NCBI GenBank assembly: GCA_905193585.1
Contig: CAJJPG010000053.1
Span: forward strand, 1 to 11,782
Source: an uncultured Oscillospiraceae bacterium
GTDB lineage: Bacteria; Bacillota; Clostridia; Oscillospirales; Acutalibacteraceae
DNA: 11,782 nt
Direction of reading: 5' to 3'
A program made the translations under genes and the position numbers. This document shows, in pieces, positions 6,656 to 11,782 of this stretch (its first letter is position 1; every line of letters starts with the position of its first letter). Below the pieces are notes generated by a model that worked only from the letters and a program-made list of their open reading frames with translations, made no database searches and was not told where the DNA came from.

Positions 6656-6684
6656 ATTATACCACATAAAAATACATATTGCAA
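6656..6684 (-). promoter_or_regulatory. Sigma-A promoter of the riboswitch-symporter transcript
   Basis: On the minus strand TTGCAA (6684-6679), a 17-bp spacer and a perfect TATAAT (6661-6656). Transcription should start near 6649, about 10 nt before the first riboswitch stem, leaving a leader of roughly 300 nt. It begins only 22 bp after the sigG stop codon, with no convincing terminator between, so forespore read-through from sigG into the riboswitch is possible. Confidence 0.85.
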
Positions 6685-6705
6685 GCCTTTTTGCATAAAA
6701 ATTCA

Positions 6706-7473
6706 TTATTTTTCGGTAATTCTTTTAAGCGCGCTCTTTTCAAGCCGCGATACCTGCGCCTGCGAAATGCCGATTTCCTCGGAAACCTCCATTTGAGTCT
6801 TGCCCTGCATAAACCGCAAAAACAAAATATGCTTTTCCCGCTCGTTTAGGTTTTTAATTGCTTCTTTCAGGGCGATTTCGTCAAGCCAGTTTGAGTCGTC
6901 GTTATTGTCGCCCACCTGATCGAGCACATAAATCGTGTCGCCGCCGTCGGAATAAACGGGGTCGTAAAGCGAAATAGGGCTTACAATGCTTTCAAGCGCG
7001 ATTACCACCTCTTCCTGCGGCAGCCCCAACTCCGCCGCTATTTCCTGAACGGTGGGCTCGGTCTGCTTTTCGGCGGAGAGCCGCTCCTTTACCTGCATGG
7101 CCTTATACGCCGTGTCCTTTATGGAGCGGCTTACTCTTATTGAATTGTTATCCCGCAAATAGCGGCGTATTTCGCCTATTATCATAGGAACGGCGTAGGT
7201 GGAAAATCGCACGTTTTGGGTGACGTCAAAGTTATCTATCGATTTTATAAGACCTATACACCCCACCTGAAACAGATCGTCAAGATTTTCGCCCCTGCCC
7301 GTAAAGCGCTGAATAACGCTTAAAACCAGCCGCAAATTACCGTTTATAAGCTCCTCGCGCGCCGCCTTATCGCCCTCGGCGCATTTTTTAAGCAACGCCG
7401 TTTTTTCCGATTCCTTTAAAAGCGGCAGCTTTGAGGTATCAACTCCGCAAATTATGACCTTGTTTTTATACAT
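6706..7473 (-). CDS. sigG: RNA polymerase sporulation sigma factor SigG
   Basis: Late forespore sigma factor, 255 aa, close to the 260 aa of Bacillus subtilis SigG. The N-terminal signature KNKVIICGVDTSKLP (residues 3-17) is diagnostic of SigG. Region 2 runs from about 40 to 110, with DDLFQVGCIGL (65-75), RFSTYAVPMIIGEIRR (89-104) and the -10 recognition helix followed by YLRDNN. Region 3 spans about 115-165, and region 4 with its helix-turn-helix (TQMEVSEEIGISQAQVSRLEKSALK) spans 226-250. Asn44 aligns with B. subtilis Asn45, reported as needed for sensitivity to the anti-sigma factor Gin/CsfB. The ATG has a very strong ribosome binding site (GGAGGTG). In Bacillus and many clostridia sigG follows spoIIGA-sigE; here the gene upstream is rpe on the opposite strand, so that linkage is absent. 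A sigma-F-like promoter precedes it. Confidence 0.97.
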   Translation of the reverse strand: MYKNKVIICGVDTSKLPLLKESEKTALLKKCAEGDKAAREELINGNLRLVLSVIQRFTGRGENLDDLFQVGCIGLIKSIDNFDVTQNVRFSTYAVPMIIGEIRRYLRDNNSIRVSRSIKDTAYKAMQVKERLSAEKQTEPTVQEIAAELGLPQEEVVIALESIVSPISLYDPVYSDGGDTIYVLDQVGDNNDDSNWLDEIALKEAIKNLNEREKHILFLRFMQGKTQMEVSEEIGISQAQVSRLEKSALKRITEK

Positions 7474-7499
7474 ATCGGCACCTCCGTAATACTCACTAA

Positions 7500-7529
7500 A
7501 ATTATTACCGATATATGCCGCCGATAAAC
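7500..7529 (-). promoter_or_regulatory. Sigma-F-type promoter of sigG
   Basis: On the minus strand GTTTA (7529-7525), 15 bp, then GGTAATAATT (7509-7500). This fits the B. subtilis sigma-F pattern as I recall it (GYWTA, 15-16 bp, GGnnAnAnT). Transcription would start near 7493, a 20-nt leader ending in GGAGG and the sigG ATG. Early-forespore sigma F transcribing sigG is the known regulatory order. I saw no good sigma-A or sigma-G (CATnnTA) element in the same place. Confidence 0.6.
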
Positions 7530-7579
7530 TTTATATATTTTTTTTAGTTCGACAAATTTCACTTGTATTTTCATTTTCA

Positions 7580-7608
7580 TTGACAATAAGCTGTATAGGG
7601 GTTAAAAT
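7580..7608 (+). promoter_or_regulatory. Sigma-A promoter of rpe
   Basis: TTGACA (7580-7585), a 17-bp spacer and TAAAAT (7603-7608). Transcription should begin near 7615, leaving a leader of about 22 nt. The 11-mer TGTATAGGGGT occurs in the spacer (7592-7602) and again over the ribosome binding site (7619-7629). Confidence 0.8.
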
Positions 7609-7636
7609 ATATTATATATGTATAGGGGTGAAAGAA

Positions 7637-8284
7637 TTGTCTGTTAAAATTTCACCGTCGGTATTAACGGCGGATTTTCTTACACTGAAAGACGATATTA
7701 AAAAATTAGAGGACGCAGGTACGGATATGCTGCACCTTGACGTTATGGACGGTATTTTCGTTCCGAACATCTCGTTCGGCGTACCGGTTATAAAGTCGAT
7801 TAAAAAGCACACCACGCTGCCGCTGGACGTGCACCTTATGATTGACCGCCCGCACAGGTATATAAAGCAGTTTGCCGAGGTTGCGGATATTTTAGGATTT
7901 CATTACGAGGCGGGCAGCGATGTGCGCGCCACCCTTACCGAGATAAGGGAGCGCGGCTGCAAGGCTTGTCTTACAATAAAGCCGGGCACCGCGCCCGAGG
8001 AGATTTTTGAGTTTTTGCCGCTTTGCGATATGGTGCTTGTAATGTCGGTAGAGCCGGGGTTCGGCGGGCAAAAATTTATGCCCTCGGCGCTTTATAAGCT
8101 TTCTACCCTGCGTGACGAAATCAAAAAACAGGGGTTAAACATTGATTTAGAGGTTGACGGCGGCATAAATTACGAAACCGCGCCGCTTGCGGTAAGCGCG
8201 GGCGCTACGGTGCTTGTGGCGGGCAGCTGCGTATTTTCGGCAGAGGATATGGGCAAGGCGGTGGCAACCCTTAAAAATCTTTAG
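7637..8284 (+). CDS. rpe: Ribulose-phosphate 3-epimerase
   Basis: Interconverts ribulose 5-phosphate and xylulose 5-phosphate in the pentose phosphate pathway. The 215-aa protein is a single TIM barrel of usual family length. Visible motifs: KISPSVLTADF at the start, LHLDVMDG with the metal-binding His and Asp (about 33-40), DVHLMI (about 64-69), MSVEPGFGGQKF (about 136-147), and the catalytic Asp in LEVDGGI (about 171-177) followed by the phosphate site VAGSCVF. The TTG at 7637 is taken as start because AGGGGTG lies 6 nt upstream; an in-frame GTG at 7628 lies within that ribosome binding site, and a TTG at 7580 is the promoter -35 box. In many clostridia rpe lies next to rsgA and a thiamine pyrophosphokinase gene; that grouping is not seen here. 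Its last 14 nt overlap the end of the convergent MecA-like gene. Confidence 0.96.
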   Translation: MSVKISPSVLTADFLTLKDDIKKLEDAGTDMLHLDVMDGIFVPNISFGVPVIKSIKKHTTLPLDVHLMIDRPHRYIKQFAEVADILGFHYEAGSDVRATLTEIRERGCKACLTIKPGTAPEEIFEFLPLCDMVLVMSVEPGFGGQKFMPSALYKLSTLRDEIKKQGLNIDLEVDGGINYETAPLAVSAGATVLVAGSCVFSAEDMGKAVATLKNL

Positions 8285-8813
8285 AAAAAGCCTTGCCCAC
8301 GGTTTCAACGGCGGTATCCCTGCAAAGCAGGCTGCCGTATTCTTCGGTGTAGGCAATTTCGGGCTCGCCCGCGTTTTTTACGGTGCAAAATTCGCTCATA
8401 AAATAAAAATCGCGGCTGTGCCCCGTTATGACAAGGCGGTAGCTGCTTTTAAGGCGGTAAAGGCTGCTTTTTCCGCGCGGCAGGCGGCGCAAATAAAGCC
8501 TTTTAATGCCGCTTATCATACTTTCACTGTCGGGGAAAATAAGCATAACGCGGTCTTTGCCGCGCTCTCTGCCCGCGGCGGGAGATACGGTAATAACGCA
8601 CCCGGCGGATTTTCTTGCCCTTATTTCAACAAGCAGGTCGTCGCCCAATATATCGCCGTATTTTTCAAGGCTTTCCTTAAGCAGCAGACTCACGGCAAGC
8701 CGCGTGCCGCCGCTTAAAGAGGCAAATTTTTCGTAGGTACCGAAAAACGAGAGCACCTCGCTGTCGGAAAGGGCAATTCTTACTTTGTCGCCTGCCAGCC
8801 TGTATACCGTCAT
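8271..8813 (-). CDS. MecA-family adaptor protein
   Basis: A 180-aa protein with the two-part layout of MecA/YpbH adaptors, which present substrates to the ClpC unfoldase and, in Bacillus, restrain competence. The N-terminal half starts VYRLAGDKVRIALS and, after a charged helix (LLLKESLEKYGDI), reaches LLVEIRARKSAGCVITVSP, matching MecA's substrate-binding domain pattern. The C-terminal half has SSLYRLKSSYRLVITG and ends with EEYGSLLCRDTAVETVGKAF, resembling MecA's ClpC-binding domain. It is shorter than the 218 aa of B. subtilis MecA, mainly because the acidic linker is reduced. The ATG has a GGAGG site about 7 nt upstream. The call rests on remembered family patterns, not an alignment. It converges on rpe and is divergent from the micro-ORF/mutase pair. 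Confidence 0.72.
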   Translation of the reverse strand: MTVYRLAGDKVRIALSDSEVLSFFGTYEKFASLSGGTRLAVSLLLKESLEKYGDILGDDLLVEIRARKSAGCVITVSPAAGRERGKDRVMLIFPDSESMISGIKRLYLRRLPRGKSSLYRLKSSYRLVITGHSRDFYFMSEFCTVKNAGEPEIAYTEEYGSLLCRDTAVETVGKAFSKDF

Positions 8814-8845
8814 TCGTCTGCCTCCGATAAATAAAATTTATGTAT

Positions 8846-8864
8846 CCGGGAACACTGTTACCGG
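8846..8864. promoter_or_regulatory. 19-bp imperfect palindrome between divergent genes
   Basis: CCGGGAACACTGTTACCGG has 9-bp half-sites around a central C with a single mismatched pair. It lies in the 60-bp gap between the MecA-like gene (minus) and the micro-ORF (plus), ending just before the latter's ribosome binding site. It may be an operator for either gene or an RNA hairpin near the start codon. No confident sigma-A promoter is visible for either direction. Confidence 0.4.
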
Positions 8865-8873
8865 GTGATAAAT

Positions 8874-8981
8874 ATGCTAAGCAGCGGAAAAACCGCATTT
8901 TTAAAGGCGATGCTTTACACGGCGTCCGCCGTAATACTTATTATAATCGGCTATTTTTCAGCCGGATATTTTTTCGGATAG
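8874..8981 (+). CDS. 35-aa single-helix membrane micro-protein
   Basis: A short reading frame with ATG at 8874, GGGTG about 6 nt upstream, and TAG at 8979-8981. The product begins with a short positively charged part (MLSSGKTAFLK) and continues as one hydrophobic segment from about residue 12 to the end, containing AVILIIIGYFSAGYFFG. The basic N-terminus suggests N-in, C-out insertion. Its stop codon overlaps the AGGAG ribosome binding site of the next gene, so translation of the two is probably coupled. I do not recognise the family and assign no function. It could be a true membrane micro-protein or a leader whose translation controls the mutase gene. Coding status rests on ribosome binding site, position and sequence character only. 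Confidence 0.55.
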   Translation: MLSSGKTAFLKAMLYTASAVILIIIGYFSAGYFFG

Positions 8982-8994
8982 GAGTTTTAATATT

Positions 8995-10479
8995 ATGAGT
9001 TACATTTCACTGAAAAGCGGCACGGATATAAGGGGAGTAGCATCCCCCTTAGGCGGGAAAAAGGTAAACCTGACAGACGAAGCGGTTTACGATATTACCG
9101 CCGCGTTTGTTTCGTGGTACATAAATAAATATGATAAGGATCCCACAAAACTTACAATATCCGTAGGCAGGGACTCAAGAATAACCGGTGAAAAAATAGC
9201 AAAGCAGGTTATAAGCGCGCTTATTAACGCGGGCATATCGGTAATAGACTGCGGGCTTTGCTCTACCCCCGCAATGTTTATGACTACGGTGGATTTAAAA
9301 GCCGACGCCGCAATTCAGATAACGGCAAGCCACCACCCGTTTGACCGCAACGGGCTTAAATTTTTCACCCCCGCGGGCGGGCTTGATTCGCCCGATATTA
9401 CCGAAATTGTAAAGCTTGCCGATAAGGGCGAGGAAATTATATGCAACCGCGCGGGCGTTACCGTAAAGCTGAATTATATGGTAAAATACGCCGCAAGGCT
9501 GCGCAAAATGATATGCGACGCGGTGGGCAAAACCGAAGAAGAAAAGCCGCTTGCGGGCTATAAAATAGTGGTGGACGCAGGCAACGGCGCGGGCGGATTT
9601 TACGCTACCGACGTGCTTGAAAAGCTGGGCGCGGATATATCGGGCAGCCAGTTTTTAGAGCCTGACGGAATGTTCCCGAACCACATACCCAATCCCGAAA
9701 ACGAGGACGCTATGAAGAGCATATGCGCGGCGGTTAAGAATAATAACGCCGACCTCGGCATTATTTTTGATACCGACGTTGACCGCGCGGGCTGCGTTGG
9801 GGCTGACGGCGAGGAAATTAACCGCAACCGCCTTATAGCGCTTGCCGCGTATATGGTGTCGGGCGAAAAGGGCGGCGCTACCATAGTTACCGATTCCGTA
9901 ACGAGCGACGGACTGCGCGAATACCTTGAAAATACGCTTAACGATACCCACTACCGCTACCGCCGCGGCTATAAAAACGTTATAAACAAGGCGATTGAGC
10001 TATGCCGCGGCGGCATAAACTGCCCGCTTGCCATAGAAACCTCGGGTCACGCGGCTTTGAGGGAGAACTATTTTCTTGACGACGGCGCGTATTTAGTGAC
10101 TAAAATAGTAATAGAGTTAGCGCGCGGGCGCGATATTGAAAAAATTCTCGCTCCGCTTAAAATGCCTGCCGAGGAAGCCGAGTTCCGCTTTAATATAACG
10201 GCGGAAAATTTCAGGGAATACGGCGAAACGGTTATAAAAAAACTGCGCGAATACGCAGAAGCAAGACCCGATTACAAAACCGCCGACGATGACCGCGAGG
10301 GCGTGAGAATATCCACCGAAAACGGATTTTTCTTACTTAGGCTGAGCGTTCACGACCCGGTTATGCCCATAAACTTTGAAAGCCGCGTTCCCGGCGGTAT
10401 TAAAAAGGATATAGCGGGAATAGTGGATTTCTTTAAAGGCTTTGATAAGCTCGATATATCGCCGATTTTAAAAAATTAG
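8995..10479 (+). CDS. Phosphoglucomutase/phosphomannomutase-family enzyme (divergent)
   Basis: A 494-aa alpha-D-phosphohexomutase; the family moves phosphate between C1 and C6 of hexose phosphates through a phosphoserine. Domain 1 has the active-site loop ITASHHPFDRNGLKFF with Ser112. Domain 2 carries the metal loop DTDVDR (259-264). Domain 3 has the sugar-specificity loop as ETSGHAALREN with ..DDGAY (348-365). In domain 4, where typical members have the R-x-S-N-T-E-P phosphate loop, this protein shows HDPVMPINFESRVPGG (453-468). TASHHP instead of TASHNP, together with the PVMPxN ending, resembles a subgroup also found in plants and cyanobacteria, so the substrate is uncertain. The ATG has AGGAG at 8980-8984. 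Translation is probably coupled to the upstream micro-ORF. The gene is followed by a palindrome-rich region. Confidence 0.9.
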   Translation: MSYISLKSGTDIRGVASPLGGKKVNLTDEAVYDITAAFVSWYINKYDKDPTKLTISVGRDSRITGEKIAKQVISALINAGISVIDCGLCSTPAMFMTTVDLKADAAIQITASHHPFDRNGLKFFTPAGGLDSPDITEIVKLADKGEEIICNRAGVTVKLNYMVKYAARLRKMICDAVGKTEEEKPLAGYKIVVDAGNGAGGFYATDVLEKLGADISGSQFLEPDGMFPNHIPNPENEDAMKSICAAVKNNNADLGIIFDTDVDRAGCVGADGEEINRNRLIALAAYMVSGEKGGATIVTDSVTSDGLREYLENTLNDTHYRYRRGYKNVINKAIELCRGGINCPLAIETSGHAALRENYFLDDGAYLVTKIVIELARGRDIEKILAPLKMPAEEAEFRFNITAENFREYGETVIKKLREYAEARPDYKTADDDREGVRISTENGFFLLRLSVHDPVMPINFESRVPGGIKKDIAGIVDFFKGFDKLDISPILKN

Positions 10480-10731
10480 TCCGTTATTCACTCAATATTT
10501 TAAATGATATTTTATGCGCTTATGCCGCGCTTTTCCCCCCATTTCTGACCGGTCAGAAATGGGGGAAAGAACCGTCGGGAACCCTTCAAATTGGGTTCCT
10601 GAACCCTCCTAAACAGCCAAAGGGACAAATTTCCCAAAGGACACCCTTACTGCGCAAATCTTTATTTCCTGCAAATTTTGCATATTTTTAAATATACGCT
10701 ATATGCGCTTGCACAGTAATTTCATCGGTTG
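10480..10731. other. Palindrome-rich non-coding spacer between convergent genes
   Basis: No gene is supported in these 252 bp. Besides the large palindrome at 10536-10565 (listed separately), there is a hairpin with 7-bp arms GGAACCC/GGGTTCC (10578-10584/10593-10599), a smaller GGGA/TCCC stem near 10621-10636, and a GCATATTT/AAATAT inverted repeat near 10680-10697. Base composition shifts to C/G-rich runs between 10530 and 10660. The stacked stems could be transcript ends for the two convergent genes or a dispersed repeat unit. Only one copy is visible, so this cannot be decided here. Confidence 0.5.
10536..10565. terminator. 30-bp perfect palindrome, possible bidirectional transcript end
   Basis: Two 15-bp arms (reading CCCCCATTTCTGACC into GGTCAGAAATGGGGG) meet with no spacer at 10550/10551, and pairing continues with T/A bases outside after a one-base bulge. 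It lies 57 bp after the mutase stop, between convergent genes. There is no T run on either strand, which argues against a normal intrinsic terminator. It could be a processing or stabilising stem, or the core of a repeat. Confidence 0.5.
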
Positions 10732-11556
10732 CTACTGCTCCGCTCTTTGGCAGCCGCAGCAGTCGGTATCGGCGTCGCACGGGCGCGGCGGGAAGAAATC
10801 GTCGGTCGGGAATTTAATTTTTCTGAAAGTATCGCAGGGCTGGTCGGTTGAGTCGTCGCACTGCTTTTCGGGTATGCAGAAATCGTATACCGGTATCAGC
10901 ATCTGAACGTTTCTTATAAGCTGAACTATGGTGAAAAGCCCCAATGTGACGTAAACCGTCGGAGTGCCGTTTTGCAGGTCGGTAACAACGTTGCCGCCTA
11001 TGCAATCACAAATACATTTCGGAATACAGCGAACATTCTCGTAGCAATCGTGAATCTCGCAAATTCTCGCCGAAAGCGGAATCGGGTCAACCGCCTGAAC
11101 AACGCATTTAGGCATATTTGTGCTTCTGCGCGAGCTTGTGTCGCAGTCGCCGTCCTCGCGGTCGCGGCTGGAGAATACCTTTACGTTGCCGTCGCTGCCG
11201 AAGAGTATAACCTTTTTCGAGTAAGAGGATATACCGCGGATATTCTGCGGGCAGGAATGGGGAGCGGTGTAAACGTCGAAATCAAGCAGGAAGAAGAAAG
11301 TAAGGTCGCAGGAATAAAAGCCCTTGTTGAAGTTTACCGGCTCAACGTCAATGAAAACATTAAGTACCTCTGCCGAGCGTAATCTCACGCTTATCGCGTT
11401 GCTTATAAGCCCCTGATCCTCGGGTAAGAAGAAACAGCGAAGATCCTCCAGACAATCGCGGTCGCAGCAGGAATCGTACACTCTGCCGGCGTCTACGCAT
11501 ACGGCTTCCTTAAACGTACCGTTTTCGGGCGGGCAGCCGTTTTTTAAATCTGCCAT
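10732..11556 (-). CDS. Cysteine-rich conserved-looking protein, possibly spore-related
   Basis: A 274-aa protein with 23 cysteines (about 8%). The ATG at 11556 is chosen because AGGAGG lies 8 nt upstream; an in-frame upstream ATG at 11622 has no such site. The N-terminal part contains AVCVDAGRVYDSCCDRDCLEDLRCFF (residues 19-43 region), followed by a beta-rich stretch without many cysteines and a hydrophobic FFFLLDFDVY segment. A central basic/Ser segment leads to a second cysteine cluster (CIPKCICDCIGGNV). Near the C-terminus there is a moderately hydrophobic stretch (VYVTLGLFTIVQLI) and a final C-rich tail (CDADTDCCGC). No signal peptide is seen. I do not recognise a named domain. The cysteine content resembles spore coat or exosporium proteins that are cross-linked by disulfides. 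That is inference. An alternative is metal binding. Confidence 0.85.
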   Translation of the reverse strand: MADLKNGCPPENGTFKEAVCVDAGRVYDSCCDRDCLEDLRCFFLPEDQGLISNAISVRLRSAEVLNVFIDVEPVNFNKGFYSCDLTFFFLLDFDVYTAPHSCPQNIRGISSYSKKVILFGSDGNVKVFSSRDREDGDCDTSSRRSTNMPKCVVQAVDPIPLSARICEIHDCYENVRCIPKCICDCIGGNVVTDLQNGTPTVYVTLGLFTIVQLIRNVQMLIPVYDFCIPEKQCDDSTDQPCDTFRKIKFPTDDFFPPRPCDADTDCCGCQRAEQ

Positions 11557-11705
11557 AAAAATTGCCTCCTGTAGAATAATTGAAGTCGTATCGCCGGGGC
11601 AACACGTTATCTTCAATATCATAATATGTAATAATGCAAAATAAGTTAAATATATTTTCTTTAAAAAGGGAAAAAAATTTGAAAACTGTTATGATCGGAG
11701 GGAAT

Positions 11706-11782
11706 ATGTCTGAAAAGAAAAAAGCTTTTATCTTTTTTGATGGAATTTCTGTTTTATATTTCAGGCCGTATGATCTACTCCG
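11706..11782 (+). CDS. 5' end of an unidentified gene, cut by the window edge
   Basis: An open frame starts at ATG 11706 with GGAGGG immediately upstream (only 3 nt spacing) and continues to the end as MSEKKKAFIFFDGISVLYFRPYDLL. In-frame alternatives are ATG at 11691 and TTG at 11679, which has AGGG about 8 nt upstream. With 25 codons visible the product cannot be identified. It is divergent from the cysteine-rich gene across an AT-rich gap (11557-11705) in which I found no confident promoter. Confidence 0.5.
   Translation, partial: MSEKKKAFIFFDGISVLYFRPYDLL

Noticed and set aside
6662..6705. Terminator after sigG (TGCAA/TTGCA stem near 6680-6695)
   Set aside because: Only 5 bp, no T run, and it overlaps the -35 box of the symporter promoter.
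7580..7636. Longer rpe starting at TTG 7580
   Set aside because: The TTG is part of the TTGACA -35 box and would precede the transcription start; the TTG at 7637 has a good ribosome binding site.
11557..11622. Longer cysteine-rich protein starting at ATG 11622
   Set aside because: No ribosome binding site, whereas ATG 11556 has AGGAGG at ideal spacing.
11590..11640. Sigma-E-like CATATTAT element upstream of the cysteine-rich gene
   Set aside because: No -35 element at the right distance, and the region is so AT-rich that chance matches are expected.

Overview
The window looks like chromosomal DNA from an endospore-forming member of the Clostridia, probably an uncultured gut-type Oscillospirales or a relative. 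The supports are a clear forespore sigma factor SigG, a glycine riboswitch in front of an AGCS symporter, a MecA-family adaptor, strong GGAGG ribosome binding sites, short intergenic gaps and a very cysteine-rich protein typical of spore formers. No transposase, integrase, tRNA, rRNA or CRISPR array is visible, so this is core genome rather than an island. The taxonomic placement is inferred from protein style, not computed.

Left part (1-7473, all genes on the minus strand). In transcription order: sigG (7473-6706); an AGCS alanine/glycine symporter (6343-4811) behind its own sigma-A promoter, a tandem-type glycine riboswitch and an intrinsic terminator; a tight operon of guaB (IMP dehydrogenase), a family 2 membrane glycosyltransferase and a small alarmone synthetase (4721-1566), in which the genes overlap by 1 and 14 nt; and a membrane-anchored G5 + M23 cell-wall peptidase (1484-204) with its own promoter. 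Several stacked perfect hairpins follow the peptidase gene at the left edge.

Right part. rpe (ribulose-phosphate 3-epimerase, plus strand, 7637-8284) diverges from sigG and overlaps the 3' end of a convergent MecA-like adaptor gene (8813-8271). A 35-codon membrane micro-ORF (8874-8981) lies just upstream of, and is probably translationally coupled to, a divergent phosphoglucomutase/phosphomannomutase-family enzyme (8995-10479). A 250-bp non-coding stretch with large palindromes separates it from a convergent 274-aa protein with 23 cysteines (11556-10732). The first codons of another plus-strand gene run off the right end.

How the parts fit. guaB and the alarmone synthetase share an operon, joining GMP synthesis to (p)ppGpp, which is made from GTP/GDP and restrains GTP synthesis in Firmicutes. 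The IMP dehydrogenase is of the Tritrichomonas foetus type; from memory its catalytic residues fall at the same residue numbers as in the parasite enzyme. The most interesting regulatory structure is a 55-bp near-perfect inverted repeat at the guaB promoter. It should hide the guaB Shine-Dalgarno sequence only in read-through RNA from the upstream symporter gene, not in RNA started at guaB's own promoter. Sequence repeats linking the promoter spacer to the translation start recur at rpe and at the M23 gene.
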